This document shows positions 25,087 to 34,160 of a stretch of 64,000 nt of DNA, one piece after another. A program made the translations under genes and the position numbers. Source of the DNA: Parabacteroides distasonis (GTDB lineage: Bacteria; Bacteroidota; Bacteroidia; Bacteroidales; Tannerellaceae); assembly GCF_004793765.1 (NCBI RefSeq), contig NZ_SRYM01000010.1, positions 36,574-100,573 on the forward strand. Reading direction: 5' to 3'. Numbering within the stretch: the first letter of the stretch is position 1; every line of letters begins with the position of its first letter. A model generated the notes under the pieces. The model searched no databases. It worked only from the letters and a program-made list of their open reading frames with translations, and was not told where the DNA came from.

Positions 25087-26910
25087 TTACTTTTTAATTG
25101 TATTCTCCATTTTACCAATAGCGTCTACCGTCAGCTCATACAGCTTATCCATAGCATCCGACGCTTGGGAAGGAGCGTAACGAGCGAACTCACAAGTATT
25201 CAAGATATCCATGAACTCATTCGTCAAGGATTCGTCTACACCGTATTTAGCCAATTCTGTCTCTACGTTATCCTTGGTCAGATCGGATTGCGGGATACTC
25301 AGCTTATCGCTCAAATAGCCCCACAACGCACGCAGCACCTCGTCGTAGAATTCTTCCTTCTTATTCTCTTTCATCAGCTTGCCAGCGTTCTTCAGACGTC
25401 TAACCGCCATCTTGTTCGCCTTCTTGGTACGAACCAAGGCGATGTCGGCGTTTTCCTTCACCTGCTTACGATAAATAAAGAAGAATACGATAAACAAGAT
25501 AGCCGGTACGATATAGCAAAGATAATACATAAAGGAACCGAAGAAAATACCATCACCTCCCTCGATAAAGGAGAAACCTTTCGTCTTCAAATAACGGATA
25601 TCCTTGCCTAAGTATTTCACGCTCTCCTTATTGCTGAAGTTCGATACGACCGGGGAAGAACCGCTACCCCCCTTGCCTTGCTCCACATGTAGCTTATAAG
25701 GATCGGACTTGATCGTCTTATAGGAACCGGACTTGATATCGAAATAGGAGAAAGCGATCGCCGGGATCTCGAAATCACCCGCATAACGGGGTATCGCCAT
25801 ATATTCGATCGTCTTGCTTCCACTGACACCGGCGGTCGTGGTCCTGATGTCCATCTCTACTTTCGGATCGTAGACATCGAAATCGTTCGGGAAAACCACT
25901 TCCGGGTTCTTCACCAACTTCACGTTTCCGTTACCCGTGATTTTCACCTTTACGGTTACGGCCTCGTCTGTCTTGACGTTGTTCGAGTTAATATCAGCCG
26001 TCATGGAGAACGTACCTACGGCACCGGAGAAAGAAGCGGGCTTACCGGAGGGCAAAGGCTTCACGTCGATAGTAACCGGGGAAGTGGTCAGCACCTTGCT
26101 CACATCCCGATACGAGTCGAAAAAGCTATCGAAGATGCTACCACCACCCGCTTGTCGCATACGGACACGCACCACGGCATCATACTTCCCACCTTCGATC
26201 GTAATCTTACCGGAGCGTTGGGGATACAGGATCACCTGACGCATTACGGCCGACTGGTAGTTACGCCCGTTGTAGTTTTCCAAGGTCAGTTGTTTCTCCT
26301 GCGGCAACTCAACCTCTTGTACCAAGAAACCCTCGAACTCCGGATATTTCAATCCCGTAATCGAGAAATTTTCCAAGGAATAGACCTTGAAAGTCACCAA
26401 GAAACCTTCTTGCTCGAACACGCTTCGTTTGGATATGTCCATCTTCACGAACAGCCGATCGTTAGAGATCGCCCCGCTCGCCGTCGTTGTCTCCGCCTCT
26501 TGCTTACCCGCCTTATCAGCCGGAAGCACCTTGATGGCCAAGCCATTCGATGTATAATTAGAACCGTTCACCTTGATCGTTGCCGGAGCGATATTAAACG
26601 TACCTTCCTTCTTCGGCATCAAGACATACGTATACGTAACGGTTGTCTCGCTGGTACTCTTCCCGTTCACCCAGCTACTGCTATAAGAAGTGGATTGGGA
26701 AGGCCCCATTAATACGTCAAAGTCAGGCATCTCCTGTACTCTCAAATCCTTGCCTTCGGCATTGACGGTGAAAGTCAAGCGAAACTGCTCTCCCATTACC
26801 ACCGCTTGGGGCGCCGAGGCCTTGAAGGTCACATCCGCGGCCTTTGTCGCCACCCTTGCCGTTAACATCAGGATGAATAAGAAAATTAATTTCCTCATTG
26901 TGTATCTCAT
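25087..26910 (-). CDS. batD: BatD: BatD-family periplasmic/membrane protein
   Basis: 607 residues from ATG 26910. Signal peptide (MRKLIFLFILMLTARVATKA), a run of beta-rich domains typical of BatD (VTFKASAPQAVVMGEQFRL, MPKKEGTFNIAPATIKVNG, MRQVILYPQRSGKITIEG), one membrane helix near residue 470 (YIVPAILFIVFFFIY) and a cytoplasmic helical tail. The tail (ELAKYGVDESLTNEFMDIL) resembles the C terminus of other BatD and DUF4381-type proteins. An alternative start is 26898. It works with the BatA/BatB VWA proteins at the inner membrane. Confidence 0.88.
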   Translation of the reverse strand: MRYTMRKLIFLFILMLTARVATKAADVTFKASAPQAVVMGEQFRLTFTVNAEGKDLRVQEMPDFDVLMGPSQSTSYSSSWVNGKSTSETTVTYTYVLMPKKEGTFNIAPATIKVNGSNYTSNGLAIKVLPADKAGKQEAETTTASGAISNDRLFVKMDISKRSVFEQEGFLVTFKVYSLENFSITGLKYPEFEGFLVQEVELPQEKQLTLENYNGRNYQSAVMRQVILYPQRSGKITIEGGKYDAVVRVRMRQAGGGSIFDSFFDSYRDVSKVLTTSPVTIDVKPLPSGKPASFSGAVGTFSMTADINSNNVKTDEAVTVKVKITGNGNVKLVKNPEVVFPNDFDVYDPKVEMDIRTTTAGVSGSKTIEYMAIPRYAGDFEIPAIAFSYFDIKSGSYKTIKSDPYKLHVEQGKGGSGSSPVVSNFSNKESVKYLGKDIRYLKTKGFSFIEGGDGIFFGSFMYYLCYIVPAILFIVFFFIYRKQVKENADIALVRTKKANKMAVRRLKNAGKLMKENKKEEFYDEVLRALWGYLSDKLSIPQSDLTKDNVETELAKYGVDESLTNEFMDILNTCEFARYAPSQASDAMDKLYELTVDAIGKMENTIKK

Positions 26911-26930
26911 TTTTTCGTTAATTATCCAGT

Positions 26931-27671
26931 TTACCACTCCTTCTCGGTTTTCCGGCGTTGTTGCTGCTGCATCTGTGCCTTCTTCACCTTCTCTTGAGTG
27001 TCTTTCTCGTCTTGCAGGAAGGCGTCCAACATCTGCTGGGCATTGTCCTTGCTCATTTGCTCGCCCTGTTGCTGTTGCTCTTGGGTCTTATCCTGTTTCT
27101 GGTCGTCTTGCGGCTGTTGTTGTTGCTGTTGCTGCTGATCGTCCTTCTGATCCTTGTTCTCCTGCTTGTCGTCGTTCTGTTGATCTTGGCTCTGATCCTG
27201 ATTCTGCTGATCCGACAGCAGTTTCTGGGCCAAGGCCAGATTATAACGGGTCTCGTCATCTTTCGGGTTCAAGCGAAGCGATTGCTTATACACCTCCACG
27301 GCCTTGCCGTAATCCTTGTTCTGCATGAAGATATTCCCCATATTATGATACACCTCCGACAAGCGTGCCTTCCCTTCCGGCGTAGCCACCATCTTCTCCC
27401 CTTGCCCGGCGATCAATTGATATTGCTCGGCGGCCTCGGGGAACTTGCCTTGCTTGTATAGGGAATTCCCCAGATTATAGGTTCCTTCCGTAGAGCGGGG
27501 ATTCACCTCCAAGCTCTTGCGATAAGCGATCTCGGACTCGGTGTATTTCTCGCTCTCATAAAGCTTATTCCCCTCACGCACGTTCTTCCGTTCCGCTTTC
27601 TGGGCAGAGACCGCCCCGGCACTGAGCGCCAAGACCGATACCCATATCATAGATTTATATATACGTCTCAT
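26931..27671 (-). CDS. batC: BatC: TPR protein with Gln/Asp-rich tail
   Basis: 246 residues; the ATG is at 27671 (a GTG lies just before it). Signal peptide (MIWVSVLALSAGAVSA), three to four TPR units (NVREGNKLYESEKYTESEIAY, GTYNLGNSLYKQGK, VYHNMGNIFMQNKDYGKAVEV) and a low-complexity tail dominated by Gln, Asp and Lys from residue 155 on. The poly-Gln runs vary in length between strains of many species. It sits between batB and batD, 12 and 20 nt away. Confidence 0.88.
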   Translation of the reverse strand: MRRIYKSMIWVSVLALSAGAVSAQKAERKNVREGNKLYESEKYTESEIAYRKSLEVNPRSTEGTYNLGNSLYKQGKFPEAAEQYQLIAGQGEKMVATPEGKARLSEVYHNMGNIFMQNKDYGKAVEVYKQSLRLNPKDDETRYNLALAQKLLSDQQNQDQSQDQQNDDKQENKDQKDDQQQQQQQQPQDDQKQDKTQEQQQQGEQMSKDNAQQMLDAFLQDEKDTQEKVKKAQMQQQQRRKTEKEW

Positions 27672-27683
27672 CACTTCGTCGAA

Positions 27684-28703
27684 TTAAGAGAATAATTTTA
27701 CTTTCCTAAATATACGGTTCTTACGATCCAAGGTCATGAAATCGGCGATCAAGAGAAACAAGGCGATCCAAGCGAAAATCTGGAACTGCTCGTCATACTC
27801 GGAATAGACCTTGCTATCCAGCTCCGTCTTATTCATTTTCTCGATTTCCTTCTGAAGGGCTTTCAAGGCAGAGTTCGTATTGTCCGCACGCACATACATA
27901 CCGTTTCCGGCGGCGGCGATCTCTTGCCCCATCTGCTCGTTCAGCTTCGTGATCACCACGTTTCCGTCCTTATCCTTCATATAGTTATTACTTCCTTGGA
28001 TGGGGATCGGAGAGCCTTTCGGATCACCCATTCCCACGATGTTCACGTGGATGCCCTTCTCGGCGGCGGCTTTGGCGGCACCGATAGCGTCGTCCTCATG
28101 GTTCTCGCCGTCGGTGATCAAGATGATCGCCTTATCGGTCGCCTCGTCCGGGGTAAAGGAACGGGCGGCCAAGTTGATGGCGGCACCGATCGCCGTACCT
28201 TGCGTAGAGACCATCGACGGGTTGATAGAGGACAAGAACATCTTGGCGGAGATATAATCCGAGGTGATCGGCAACTGCGTGAAAGCGTCGCCGGCGAACA
28301 CGATCAGACCTACCTTATCATTCGTAAAGCCGTCCGTCAATCGGGATAGCATCTGTTTGGCCTTATCCAAACGGTTGGGCGACACGTCCTCGGCCAACAT
28401 GGAGTTGGATACGTCCAGACACACCATGATCTCTACTCCCTGACGCTTCACCGTCTCCAGTTTCGAGCCGAATTGAGGCCCCGCTATAATAAAGATAACC
28501 ATGGTAATGGCTCCGAACAACAGCCAAAACTTCAGATGCTGGCGCTTGGTCGATACCTCGGGCATCAACTCAGCCAACAACGTAGGGTTACCGTATTTCT
28601 TTATCGCTTTCTTCTTCACGATCATGGCGTACACGTAGAACGCCACCAACGCCGGTAGGAGAAAAAGCAAATATAAAAAGTCCGGATGCGCAAATCGAAA
28701 CAT
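27684..28703 (-). CDS. batB: BatB: von Willebrand factor A membrane protein
   Basis: 339 residues. Two N-terminal hydrophobic segments, a VWA domain starting GVEIMVCLDVSNSMLAEDV with a full MIDAS motif (DxSxS as DVSNS; Thr in PITSDY; Asp in ITDGENHEDD), and a C-terminal membrane helix (IFAWIALFLLIADFM). It follows batA by 13 nt and is clearly paralogous to it. Part of the Bat membrane complex. Confidence 0.92.
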   Translation of the reverse strand: MFRFAHPDFLYLLFLLPALVAFYVYAMIVKKKAIKKYGNPTLLAELMPEVSTKRQHLKFWLLFGAITMVIFIIAGPQFGSKLETVKRQGVEIMVCLDVSNSMLAEDVSPNRLDKAKQMLSRLTDGFTNDKVGLIVFAGDAFTQLPITSDYISAKMFLSSINPSMVSTQGTAIGAAINLAARSFTPDEATDKAIILITDGENHEDDAIGAAKAAAEKGIHVNIVGMGDPKGSPIPIQGSNNYMKDKDGNVVITKLNEQMGQEIAAAGNGMYVRADNTNSALKALQKEIEKMNKTELDSKVYSEYDEQFQIFAWIALFLLIADFMTLDRKNRIFRKVKLFS

Positions 28704-28716
28704 AAGCCTTTTATCT

Positions 28717-29703
28717 TTATGGTATATTTCTCAACAATGTATTTCTCAATAAGATCTCCACCAGCAACAAGGCGAACACCAGCAAGGCCCAGTTCTTATA
28801 CTCCTCCTGCTTCTTGCTGTACTCCTGTACGCTGATCTTGGTCTTCTCCATCTGGTCGATCTCGGAATAGATCTCCTTCAGGCTGGCGTTGTCCGTAGCA
28901 CGGAAATATTGCCCGCCCGTGGTAGAGGCGATCTGCTTCAACGTAGCCTCGTCGATCTCTACCGGTATATTTTGGTACTGCACGCCGAAAGCGGTCTGGA
29001 ACGGATACGGCGCCATGCCTTTCGTCCCGACTCCGATCGTATAGACACGCACGCCGAACGTCTTGGCGATCTCGGCAGCGGTAACCGGAGCGATCTCGCC
29101 GGCGTTGTTCGAACCATCGGTCAGAAGGATGATCACCTTCGACTTAGCGTGGCTGTCCTTGATACGGCTCACGGCATTCGCCAAGCCCAACCCGATAGCC
29201 GTTCCGTCTTGGATCATACCGCTCTGGATGTCCTTGAAGAGATTCAACAAGACCGTATGATCCGTTGTCAACGGGCATTGCGTAAAGCTCTCGGCAGAAA
29301 AGACCACGAGGCCGATGTTATCGTTCGGACGGCCGTTGATGAACGACGCAGCCACATCCTTCGCCGCCTCCAAGCGGTTCGGTTTCAAGTCTTGCGCCAG
29401 CATACTACCCGAGATATCCATCGCCAACATGATATCAATACCTTCCGTGGAAGAATTGGACCAACTATTCGTGGATTGCGGACGGGCCAAGATCACGATC
29501 AGCAGCGCTACCGCTACCATACGCAACACGAAAGGCACGTGACGCAAGTACACGATCCATGATGCCGCTCCCGGCGCCTCGAACGCCTCCGACGAGGAGA
29601 CCTGCAAGCTGGCCTGACTCTTGCTCAGCTTGTAGACGTACCATCCGATCATCGGAATGAGCAACAACAATAAATATAAATAACCAGGATTCGCAAATAC
29701 CAT
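28717..29703 (-). CDS. batA: BatA: von Willebrand factor A membrane protein
   Basis: 328 residues. Organisation is as in BatB: N-terminal membrane segments (YLYLLLLLIPMIGWYVY), VWA with MIDAS (IMLAMDISGSMLAQDL; TTDHT; LTDGSNNAG) and a C-terminal helix (WALLVFALLLVEILL). The first 90 residues form the BatA N-terminal domain. It starts 5 nt after the stop of the preceding DUF4381-like gene. Confidence 0.92.
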   Translation of the reverse strand: MVFANPGYLYLLLLLIPMIGWYVYKLSKSQASLQVSSSEAFEAPGAASWIVYLRHVPFVLRMVAVALLIVILARPQSTNSWSNSSTEGIDIMLAMDISGSMLAQDLKPNRLEAAKDVAASFINGRPNDNIGLVVFSAESFTQCPLTTDHTVLLNLFKDIQSGMIQDGTAIGLGLANAVSRIKDSHAKSKVIILLTDGSNNAGEIAPVTAAEIAKTFGVRVYTIGVGTKGMAPYPFQTAFGVQYQNIPVEIDEATLKQIASTTGGQYFRATDNASLKEIYSEIDQMEKTKISVQEYSKKQEEYKNWALLVFALLLVEILLRNTLLRNIP

Positions 29704-29708
29704 CTCTC

Positions 29709-30683
29709 TTAGTCCTTTAAATTAGTTGTATCGTTCGTAGATTCGGGTTCTTGCTTCTCCTCCACCTTCGTCTGGTTCACGAACAAATACGCGTTCATCA
29801 TACTCAAATCATTCTCGTCCGGCAGCGGGTTCATCTTGGCGAATTTCACGAAGTCTGCCAATTGCAGAATCTGCCTCAAGTTATCGTACACGCTCTGCGC
29901 CTCGGAGTTCTTGCGAACCAGGTCTAAGATCTCCCCGGAAGTCATCTCCATGGCACTGATACCGAAACGTTCCTCGATATACTTACGCAGCGTATCCGTG
30001 ATTAAGGTGTAATACTCCTTACCCCGTCCCTGCTGCCAGAGTTTCTGTTGCTTGATCTCGTCCAGTTCCTTGATAGCCTGCTCGTGAGGCGGGAGCTTCG
30101 GCTCCTCTTTCTTGAATGGTATCAACGACTTCTTCGCACGCATCCGTTTCACGATATAGGCGATCACGCAAATCAAGAACAGGGCCAGCAAGATCCCGTA
30201 AATGATCGGATAATAATCGGCCCATACGAAAGGCGGTTTCCATACGGTCTTGATGTCGTTGAACTCCTCCGGCTTATCCGCGTTCACGGGAATCGTGGAG
30301 ACCTTCAAGGCGACTTGGTTGGAATATACGGTATCCACCCCGTCTATCACCTTCAACGGAGGCAACAGATAGAGCGACGAGTCAAACGAGGTAATCAATA
30401 CATCCTGCTTGATAACGAGCCGGTCGTTCTCGATCTCCGTGGAGTCCGCCTTGGAGAGATTCAGTACCTCCACACCCGTCATCAAGGTATCGTTCGGGAT
30501 CACGATCTGCACGGGGCGATCCTTATCCGCCGTTACCGTAAGGTGCAAGGTAGTCTGCTCTCCGATCAATATGGCGGCCGAGTCGATAGCGACATCGATC
30601 AACGGCCTTTGCGCATATGCCCTTCCCCCCGCGAGGGAAGCGGCGGCGACCAGAAACAGGATACTTTTCTTTATCAATTTCAT
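29709..30683 (-). CDS. DUF4381-like / BatD-related membrane protein of the Bat operon
   Basis: 324 residues. Signal peptide (KSILFLVAAASLAGGRAYA), a beta-rich periplasmic part similar to a BatD repeat (ILIGEQTTLHLTVTADKD), one helix near residue 165 (YPIIYGILLALFLICVIAYIV) and a cytoplasmic domain (EYYTLITDTLRKYIEERFGI, SGEILDLV) like DUF4381 proteins. It lies between the DUF58 gene and batA and is conserved there in Bacteroidetes. Specific role unknown. Confidence 0.8.
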   Translation of the reverse strand: MKLIKKSILFLVAAASLAGGRAYAQRPLIDVAIDSAAILIGEQTTLHLTVTADKDRPVQIVIPNDTLMTGVEVLNLSKADSTEIENDRLVIKQDVLITSFDSSLYLLPPLKVIDGVDTVYSNQVALKVSTIPVNADKPEEFNDIKTVWKPPFVWADYYPIIYGILLALFLICVIAYIVKRMRAKKSLIPFKKEEPKLPPHEQAIKELDEIKQQKLWQQGRGKEYYTLITDTLRKYIEERFGISAMEMTSGEILDLVRKNSEAQSVYDNLRQILQLADFVKFAKMNPLPDENDLSMMNAYLFVNQTKVEEKQEPESTNDTTNLKD

Positions 30684-30692
30684 CTGCTTGCT

Positions 30693-31562
30693 TTAATTAC
30701 GTTTGTCAAAAAGGGCAATCAATGCTTTCACATAATCATCCTCGGTACGGACAGATACGGAGTCTACACGGCATTTCTTGAACGTATCGCTCATCTTCGC
30801 CTGCCGTTTCTCCCACCATTCCTTATAGGCCGCACGCACACGGGCGGAGGAACTGTCTATCCATCGCTCCTTCCCGGTCTCGGCGTCCTTGATCTTCATA
30901 AGTCCTACGGCGGGAAGCTCGGTCTCACGACGGTCGTACACCTGAATGGCTACCATGTCATGCTTGCGGTTGGCCACCGTCAGGGCGTCCTTGAAACCCT
31001 CCTTGTCGATAAAATCGGAGATGAGGAAAGCCGTGCAACGCTTCTTGATGGCGTTGGTCAAGTATTTCAACACTTGGCTGATATCCGTTCTTGTCTCCTC
31101 GGGATGGAAATCGATCAGCTCCCGGATAATATAGAGGATATGTTTCTTTCCTTTCTGGGGTGGGATAAACTTCTCGATCTTGTCCGAGAAGAACACCACG
31201 CCGATCTTATCGTTGTTCTGTATCGCCGAGAAAGCCAAGGTAGCGGCGATCTCGGTGATCACCTCCTTCTTCATGACGTTGACGGAGCCAAAGTCACGGC
31301 TACCGGACACGTCGATCAGCAGCATCACCGTCAGCTCACGCTCCTCCTCGAACACCTTGACGTAGGGGCGGACGTAGCGGGCGGTCACGTTCCAGTCGAT
31401 ATCCCGGATATCATCGCCGTACTGATATTCCCTCACCTCGCTGAACGCCATACCACGGCCCTTGAAAGCCGAATGGTACTGGCCGGCGAAGATGTTACGG
31501 GAAAGGCCACGGGTCTTTATCTCGATACGGCGGACCTTTTTTAATAATTCGCTTGTCTCCAT
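30693..31562 (-). CDS. DUF58-domain protein of the MoxR/Bat operon
   Basis: 289 residues, cytoplasmic. The DUF58 signature GMAFSEVREYQYGDDIRDID followed by WNVTARY lies near residues 35-60. The rest is a VWA-like fold (ELTVMLLIDVSGSRDFGS). It abuts moxR with no gap. DUF58-MoxR pairs are widespread; the DUF58 protein is thought to be a client or partner of the MoxR ATPase. Confidence 0.9.
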   Translation of the reverse strand: METSELLKKVRRIEIKTRGLSRNIFAGQYHSAFKGRGMAFSEVREYQYGDDIRDIDWNVTARYVRPYVKVFEEERELTVMLLIDVSGSRDFGSVNVMKKEVITEIAATLAFSAIQNNDKIGVVFFSDKIEKFIPPQKGKKHILYIIRELIDFHPEETRTDISQVLKYLTNAIKKRCTAFLISDFIDKEGFKDALTVANRKHDMVAIQVYDRRETELPAVGLMKIKDAETGKERWIDSSSARVRAAYKEWWEKRQAKMSDTFKKCRVDSVSVRTEDDYVKALIALFDKRN

Positions 31563-32558
31563 TTAAGGAACTTCCACTTTATTTAGTATCTCGCTGATTA
31601 CCTCCTCAGAAGTCAAGTTGTTCGCCTCGGCCTCATAACTCAAGCCGATACGATGGCGCATCACGTCGTGGCATACCGCACGGATATCCTCCGGGATCAC
31701 ATAGCCCCTGCGCTTGATGAAAGCGTACGCACGGGCGGCCAACGCCAAGTTGATAGACGCACGGGGGGAAGCGCCGAAAGAGATCATGCTCGCCAGGTTC
31801 GGCAAACCAGCCTCAGCCGGGAAACGGGTAGCGAAGACGATATCCACGATGTAACGCTCGATCTTCTCGTCCAAGTAAACCTCGCGAACCACGTTACGGG
31901 CGTCGAGGATCTCCTCTTTCGTCAAGATCGGCTTGATCTCCGGACGTTCTCCGGATATATTCTGGCGTATGATCAGTTTCTCCTCCTCCTTCTTCGGGTA
32001 ATTGATGATCACCTTCAACATGAAACGGTCTACCTGCGCCTCAGGCAACGGGTACGTACCCTCCTGCTCGATCGGGTTCTGGGTAGCCATTACCAAGAAC
32101 GGCTTCGGCAGCTTGTAGGTACGCTCGCTGATCGTGACCTGACGCTCCTGCATGGCCTCCAACAAGGCACTCTGCACTTTCGCCGGGGCACGGTTGATCT
32201 CGTCCGCTAACACAAAATTAGCGAAGATCGGGCCTTGCTTTACCTGGAACTCTTCGCTTTTCTGACTGTAAATCATCGTACCGATCACATCGGCCGGCAG
32301 TAAGTCCGGGGTGAACTGGATCCGGCTGTATTTAGCGTCGATCAACGACGACAATGTTTTAATGGCAAGTGTCTTAGCCAAACCCGGCACACCTTCCAAC
32401 AGGATATGTCCGTCCGAAAGCAAACCGATCAACAAGGATTCAACCAAATGCTTTTGTCCGACGATTACTTTGTCCATGCCCATCGTAATCATGTTCACAA
32501 ACGAGCTTTTACTCTCAATCCGCTCATTCAACTCACGAATGTCTACTGTCTGACTCAT
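31563..32558 (-). CDS. MoxR-family AAA ATPase (first gene of Bat operon)
   Basis: 331 residues. P-loop EGVPGLAKT, Walker B FVLADEINRAPAK and sensor 1 MATQNPIEQEGTYPLPEAQ with arginine finger DRFM. It is a chaperone-like ATPase that acts on VWA-domain partners, here probably BatA/BatB and the DUF58 protein. It begins a nine-gene run (moxR to PAP2) with gaps of 0-20 nt. Confidence 0.93.
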   Translation of the reverse strand: MSQTVDIRELNERIESKSSFVNMITMGMDKVIVGQKHLVESLLIGLLSDGHILLEGVPGLAKTLAIKTLSSLIDAKYSRIQFTPDLLPADVIGTMIYSQKSEEFQVKQGPIFANFVLADEINRAPAKVQSALLEAMQERQVTISERTYKLPKPFLVMATQNPIEQEGTYPLPEAQVDRFMLKVIINYPKKEEEKLIIRQNISGERPEIKPILTKEEILDARNVVREVYLDEKIERYIVDIVFATRFPAEAGLPNLASMISFGASPRASINLALAARAYAFIKRRGYVIPEDIRAVCHDVMRHRIGLSYEAEANNLTSEEVISEILNKVEVP

Positions 32559-32621
32559 AAGATTTATTCTATTATATTGTTATTATATTGTCCCAATTTT
32601 ACGTTGATTTTTTAGGATGCA

Positions 32622-32629
32622 CAAAATTA
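32622..32629 (-). promoter_or_regulatory. -7 box of the Bat operon
   Basis: The minus strand reads TAATTTTG (TAnnTTTG), which would give a leader of about 55-60 nt before moxR. It is the only such box seen above the operon. Confidence 0.5.
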
Positions 32630-32726
32630 GAAATGTTAAATTCGTATCCTTCACTTTTGCAGTTAAATAATACTAACCAACACTTCCTTGTTTTGTTTTA
32701 TTTTACTTAAAAAAGGGGGATTTCTC

Positions 32727-33800
32727 TTACTCCCCGGCAAGTATCTCTGTTTGTAGGGCGGCGGCTTTCTCCCGCGACTCACGGCTCTTGGCGTCGATGC
32801 CATACGATTCCGGAGCGGGTATCTCGACCACGGTACCGATCGGGACGTTGTTCGGGTCTTTTATAACAGCCTTATTATGTTGGTAAATATACACCCAGAA
32901 TAATTTATTGCCATAATATTCCAAGGCGATCATGGTGAGGCGGTCGCCATGCTCGATCTTCACCTGTCCCAATGGTTTGGGCTCCGGTTCCACATAAGGC
33001 TCCGGTTCCGTATGCCGGGTCTTCGCCGCTACCGAGTCCGGATGAAGCATCCAAGCTGGTTCTCGAACCGTGTCCTTGGCCGCATCCTTGGCTTCCGTTA
33101 TCACCTCCTCCCGGGCAGGCGCCGGTTTCCGATCATTCCTTCCCAGATAGAAGAACACAGAGATTACGATTATCAAAAAGGCGACGATCATTAATACCCC
33201 CTTCTCCTCCGGTTTCCTACAGGCTCGCCCTTCCGGTCTCTCTGGTATGGGAGATGGCTCCGCTACCGGTTCAAGTTCCGGTTCTGATACCGATGGCGGC
33301 TCCGGATCAAACGCTTGCCCTGGCTCAGGCAATGGTTCGGGTTCTAGTGCCGGCTCGGGTTCCTCCTCGGGCCGGGTATCCGCTAAAGGGATCTCCTTAT
33401 CCGGCATCACCTCCTCCACGGACTCGTCTTCCGTTTCCTTCTCCTCCACGGACTCATCCATGTCCGAGAAATCCACGTTCTCGCTGATTTCTGTCGTCTC
33501 AAAAATGGAGAAAGGCTTGTTTACCTGTTCCCGCAGGTCTTTATCCGGCAGGAAAGAGAATTTATAATGCGCAGGGATCAAGAAACGTTCGCCGGTATTC
33601 ACGTGGATACTCTCCCGCTTCTCCACGGAGATAATCTTGAAAGTACCCAAGCCCTTTACTTTTACGATCTTATCCGTATAGACCCCTTCGGATACCACCG
33701 AGATGAAATCCCTCAAGAAACGCTCTACCTCTCCTCTATCCTTACCGGTACGCTCCGATAATAAACCGGCTAAATCTTGTATATTCAGCCGGTTATTCAT
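32727..33800 (-). CDS. HU-domain / transmembrane / LysM fusion protein
   Basis: 357 residues from ATG 33800 (a GTG two codons upstream is possible). Residues 1-95 are an HU/IHF-type domain (LLSERTGKDRGEVERFLRDF, KIVKVKGLGTFKIISVEKRE, NTGERFLIPAHYKFSFLPD). Residues 100-195 form a very acidic Glu/Pro linker. A single helix lies at about 201-219 (GVLMIVAFLIIVISVFFYL). The C terminus (about 285-340: VKIEHGDRLTMIALEYYGN, YIYQHNKAVI, IGTVVEIPAP) is a LysM domain. The start overlaps the stop of a normal-sized HU gene by 8 nt. Read literally, it would bind DNA on one side of the membrane and peptidoglycan on the other. Confidence 0.85.
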   Translation of the reverse strand: MNNRLNIQDLAGLLSERTGKDRGEVERFLRDFISVVSEGVYTDKIVKVKGLGTFKIISVEKRESIHVNTGERFLIPAHYKFSFLPDKDLREQVNKPFSIFETTEISENVDFSDMDESVEEKETEDESVEEVMPDKEIPLADTRPEEEPEPALEPEPLPEPGQAFDPEPPSVSEPELEPVAEPSPIPERPEGRACRKPEEKGVLMIVAFLIIVISVFFYLGRNDRKPAPAREEVITEAKDAAKDTVREPAWMLHPDSVAAKTRHTEPEPYVEPEPKPLGQVKIEHGDRLTMIALEYYGNKLFWVYIYQHNKAVIKDPNNVPIGTVVEIPAPESYGIDAKSRESREKAAALQTEILAGE

Positions 33801-34095
33801 GATCACCCAATTCCTTTAAACGGTTCTTCACGGTCGTTCCGGGCTTGAACACGGGAACTAATTTAGGGGGAACCAGATATCGCTTCCCGTTCGCGGGATT
33901 CACGGAAATACGTTCCGCTTTCTTTTTCACCTCGAACTGGCCGAAGCCTTGCAGATAGATCGTATCGTTATCCACTAATTTCGAACTTACGACGGAACTG
34001 AGCGCAGAAAGCATATCGGAAACTTCCTTCGAAGTCCAATCCATGCGATTCGCCAATTCCGTTATAAGTTCCTTGTTTTTCATATCTAATTCCAT
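33793..34095 (-). CDS. HU/IHF-family DNA-binding protein
   Basis: 100 residues from ATG 34095 (MELDMKNKELITELANRM). HU features are IYLQGFGQFEVKKKAERISV and NPANGKRYLVPPKLVPVFKPG. The frame continues upstream to a TTG at 34140, but a -7 box occupies 34138-34145, which argues for the shorter protein. It is cotranscribed with the HU-LysM fusion gene. HU dimers bend and compact DNA; these two genes may encode partners. Confidence 0.87.
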   Translation of the reverse strand: MELDMKNKELITELANRMDWTSKEVSDMLSALSSVVSSKLVDNDTIYLQGFGQFEVKKKAERISVNPANGKRYLVPPKLVPVFKPGTTVKNRLKELGDHE

Positions 34096-34137
34096 AACAG
34101 TTCGTGCTACTATATTAGTTATTTTTTCGTAAACCGA

Positions 34138-34145
34138 CAAATATA
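34138..34145 (-). promoter_or_regulatory. -7 box of the HU / HU-LysM pair
   Basis: The minus strand reads TATATTTG, 42 nt before the ATG at 34095. It decides the choice of start and suggests transcription separate from rimO. Confidence 0.5.
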
Positions 34146-34160
34146 TTGACAGTTTTTACA

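Noticed and set aside
30048..31544. 498-residue open frame on the plus strand
   Set aside because: Antisense to the DUF4381-like and DUF58 genes of the Bat operon; His/Leu/Gly-rich with no domain.
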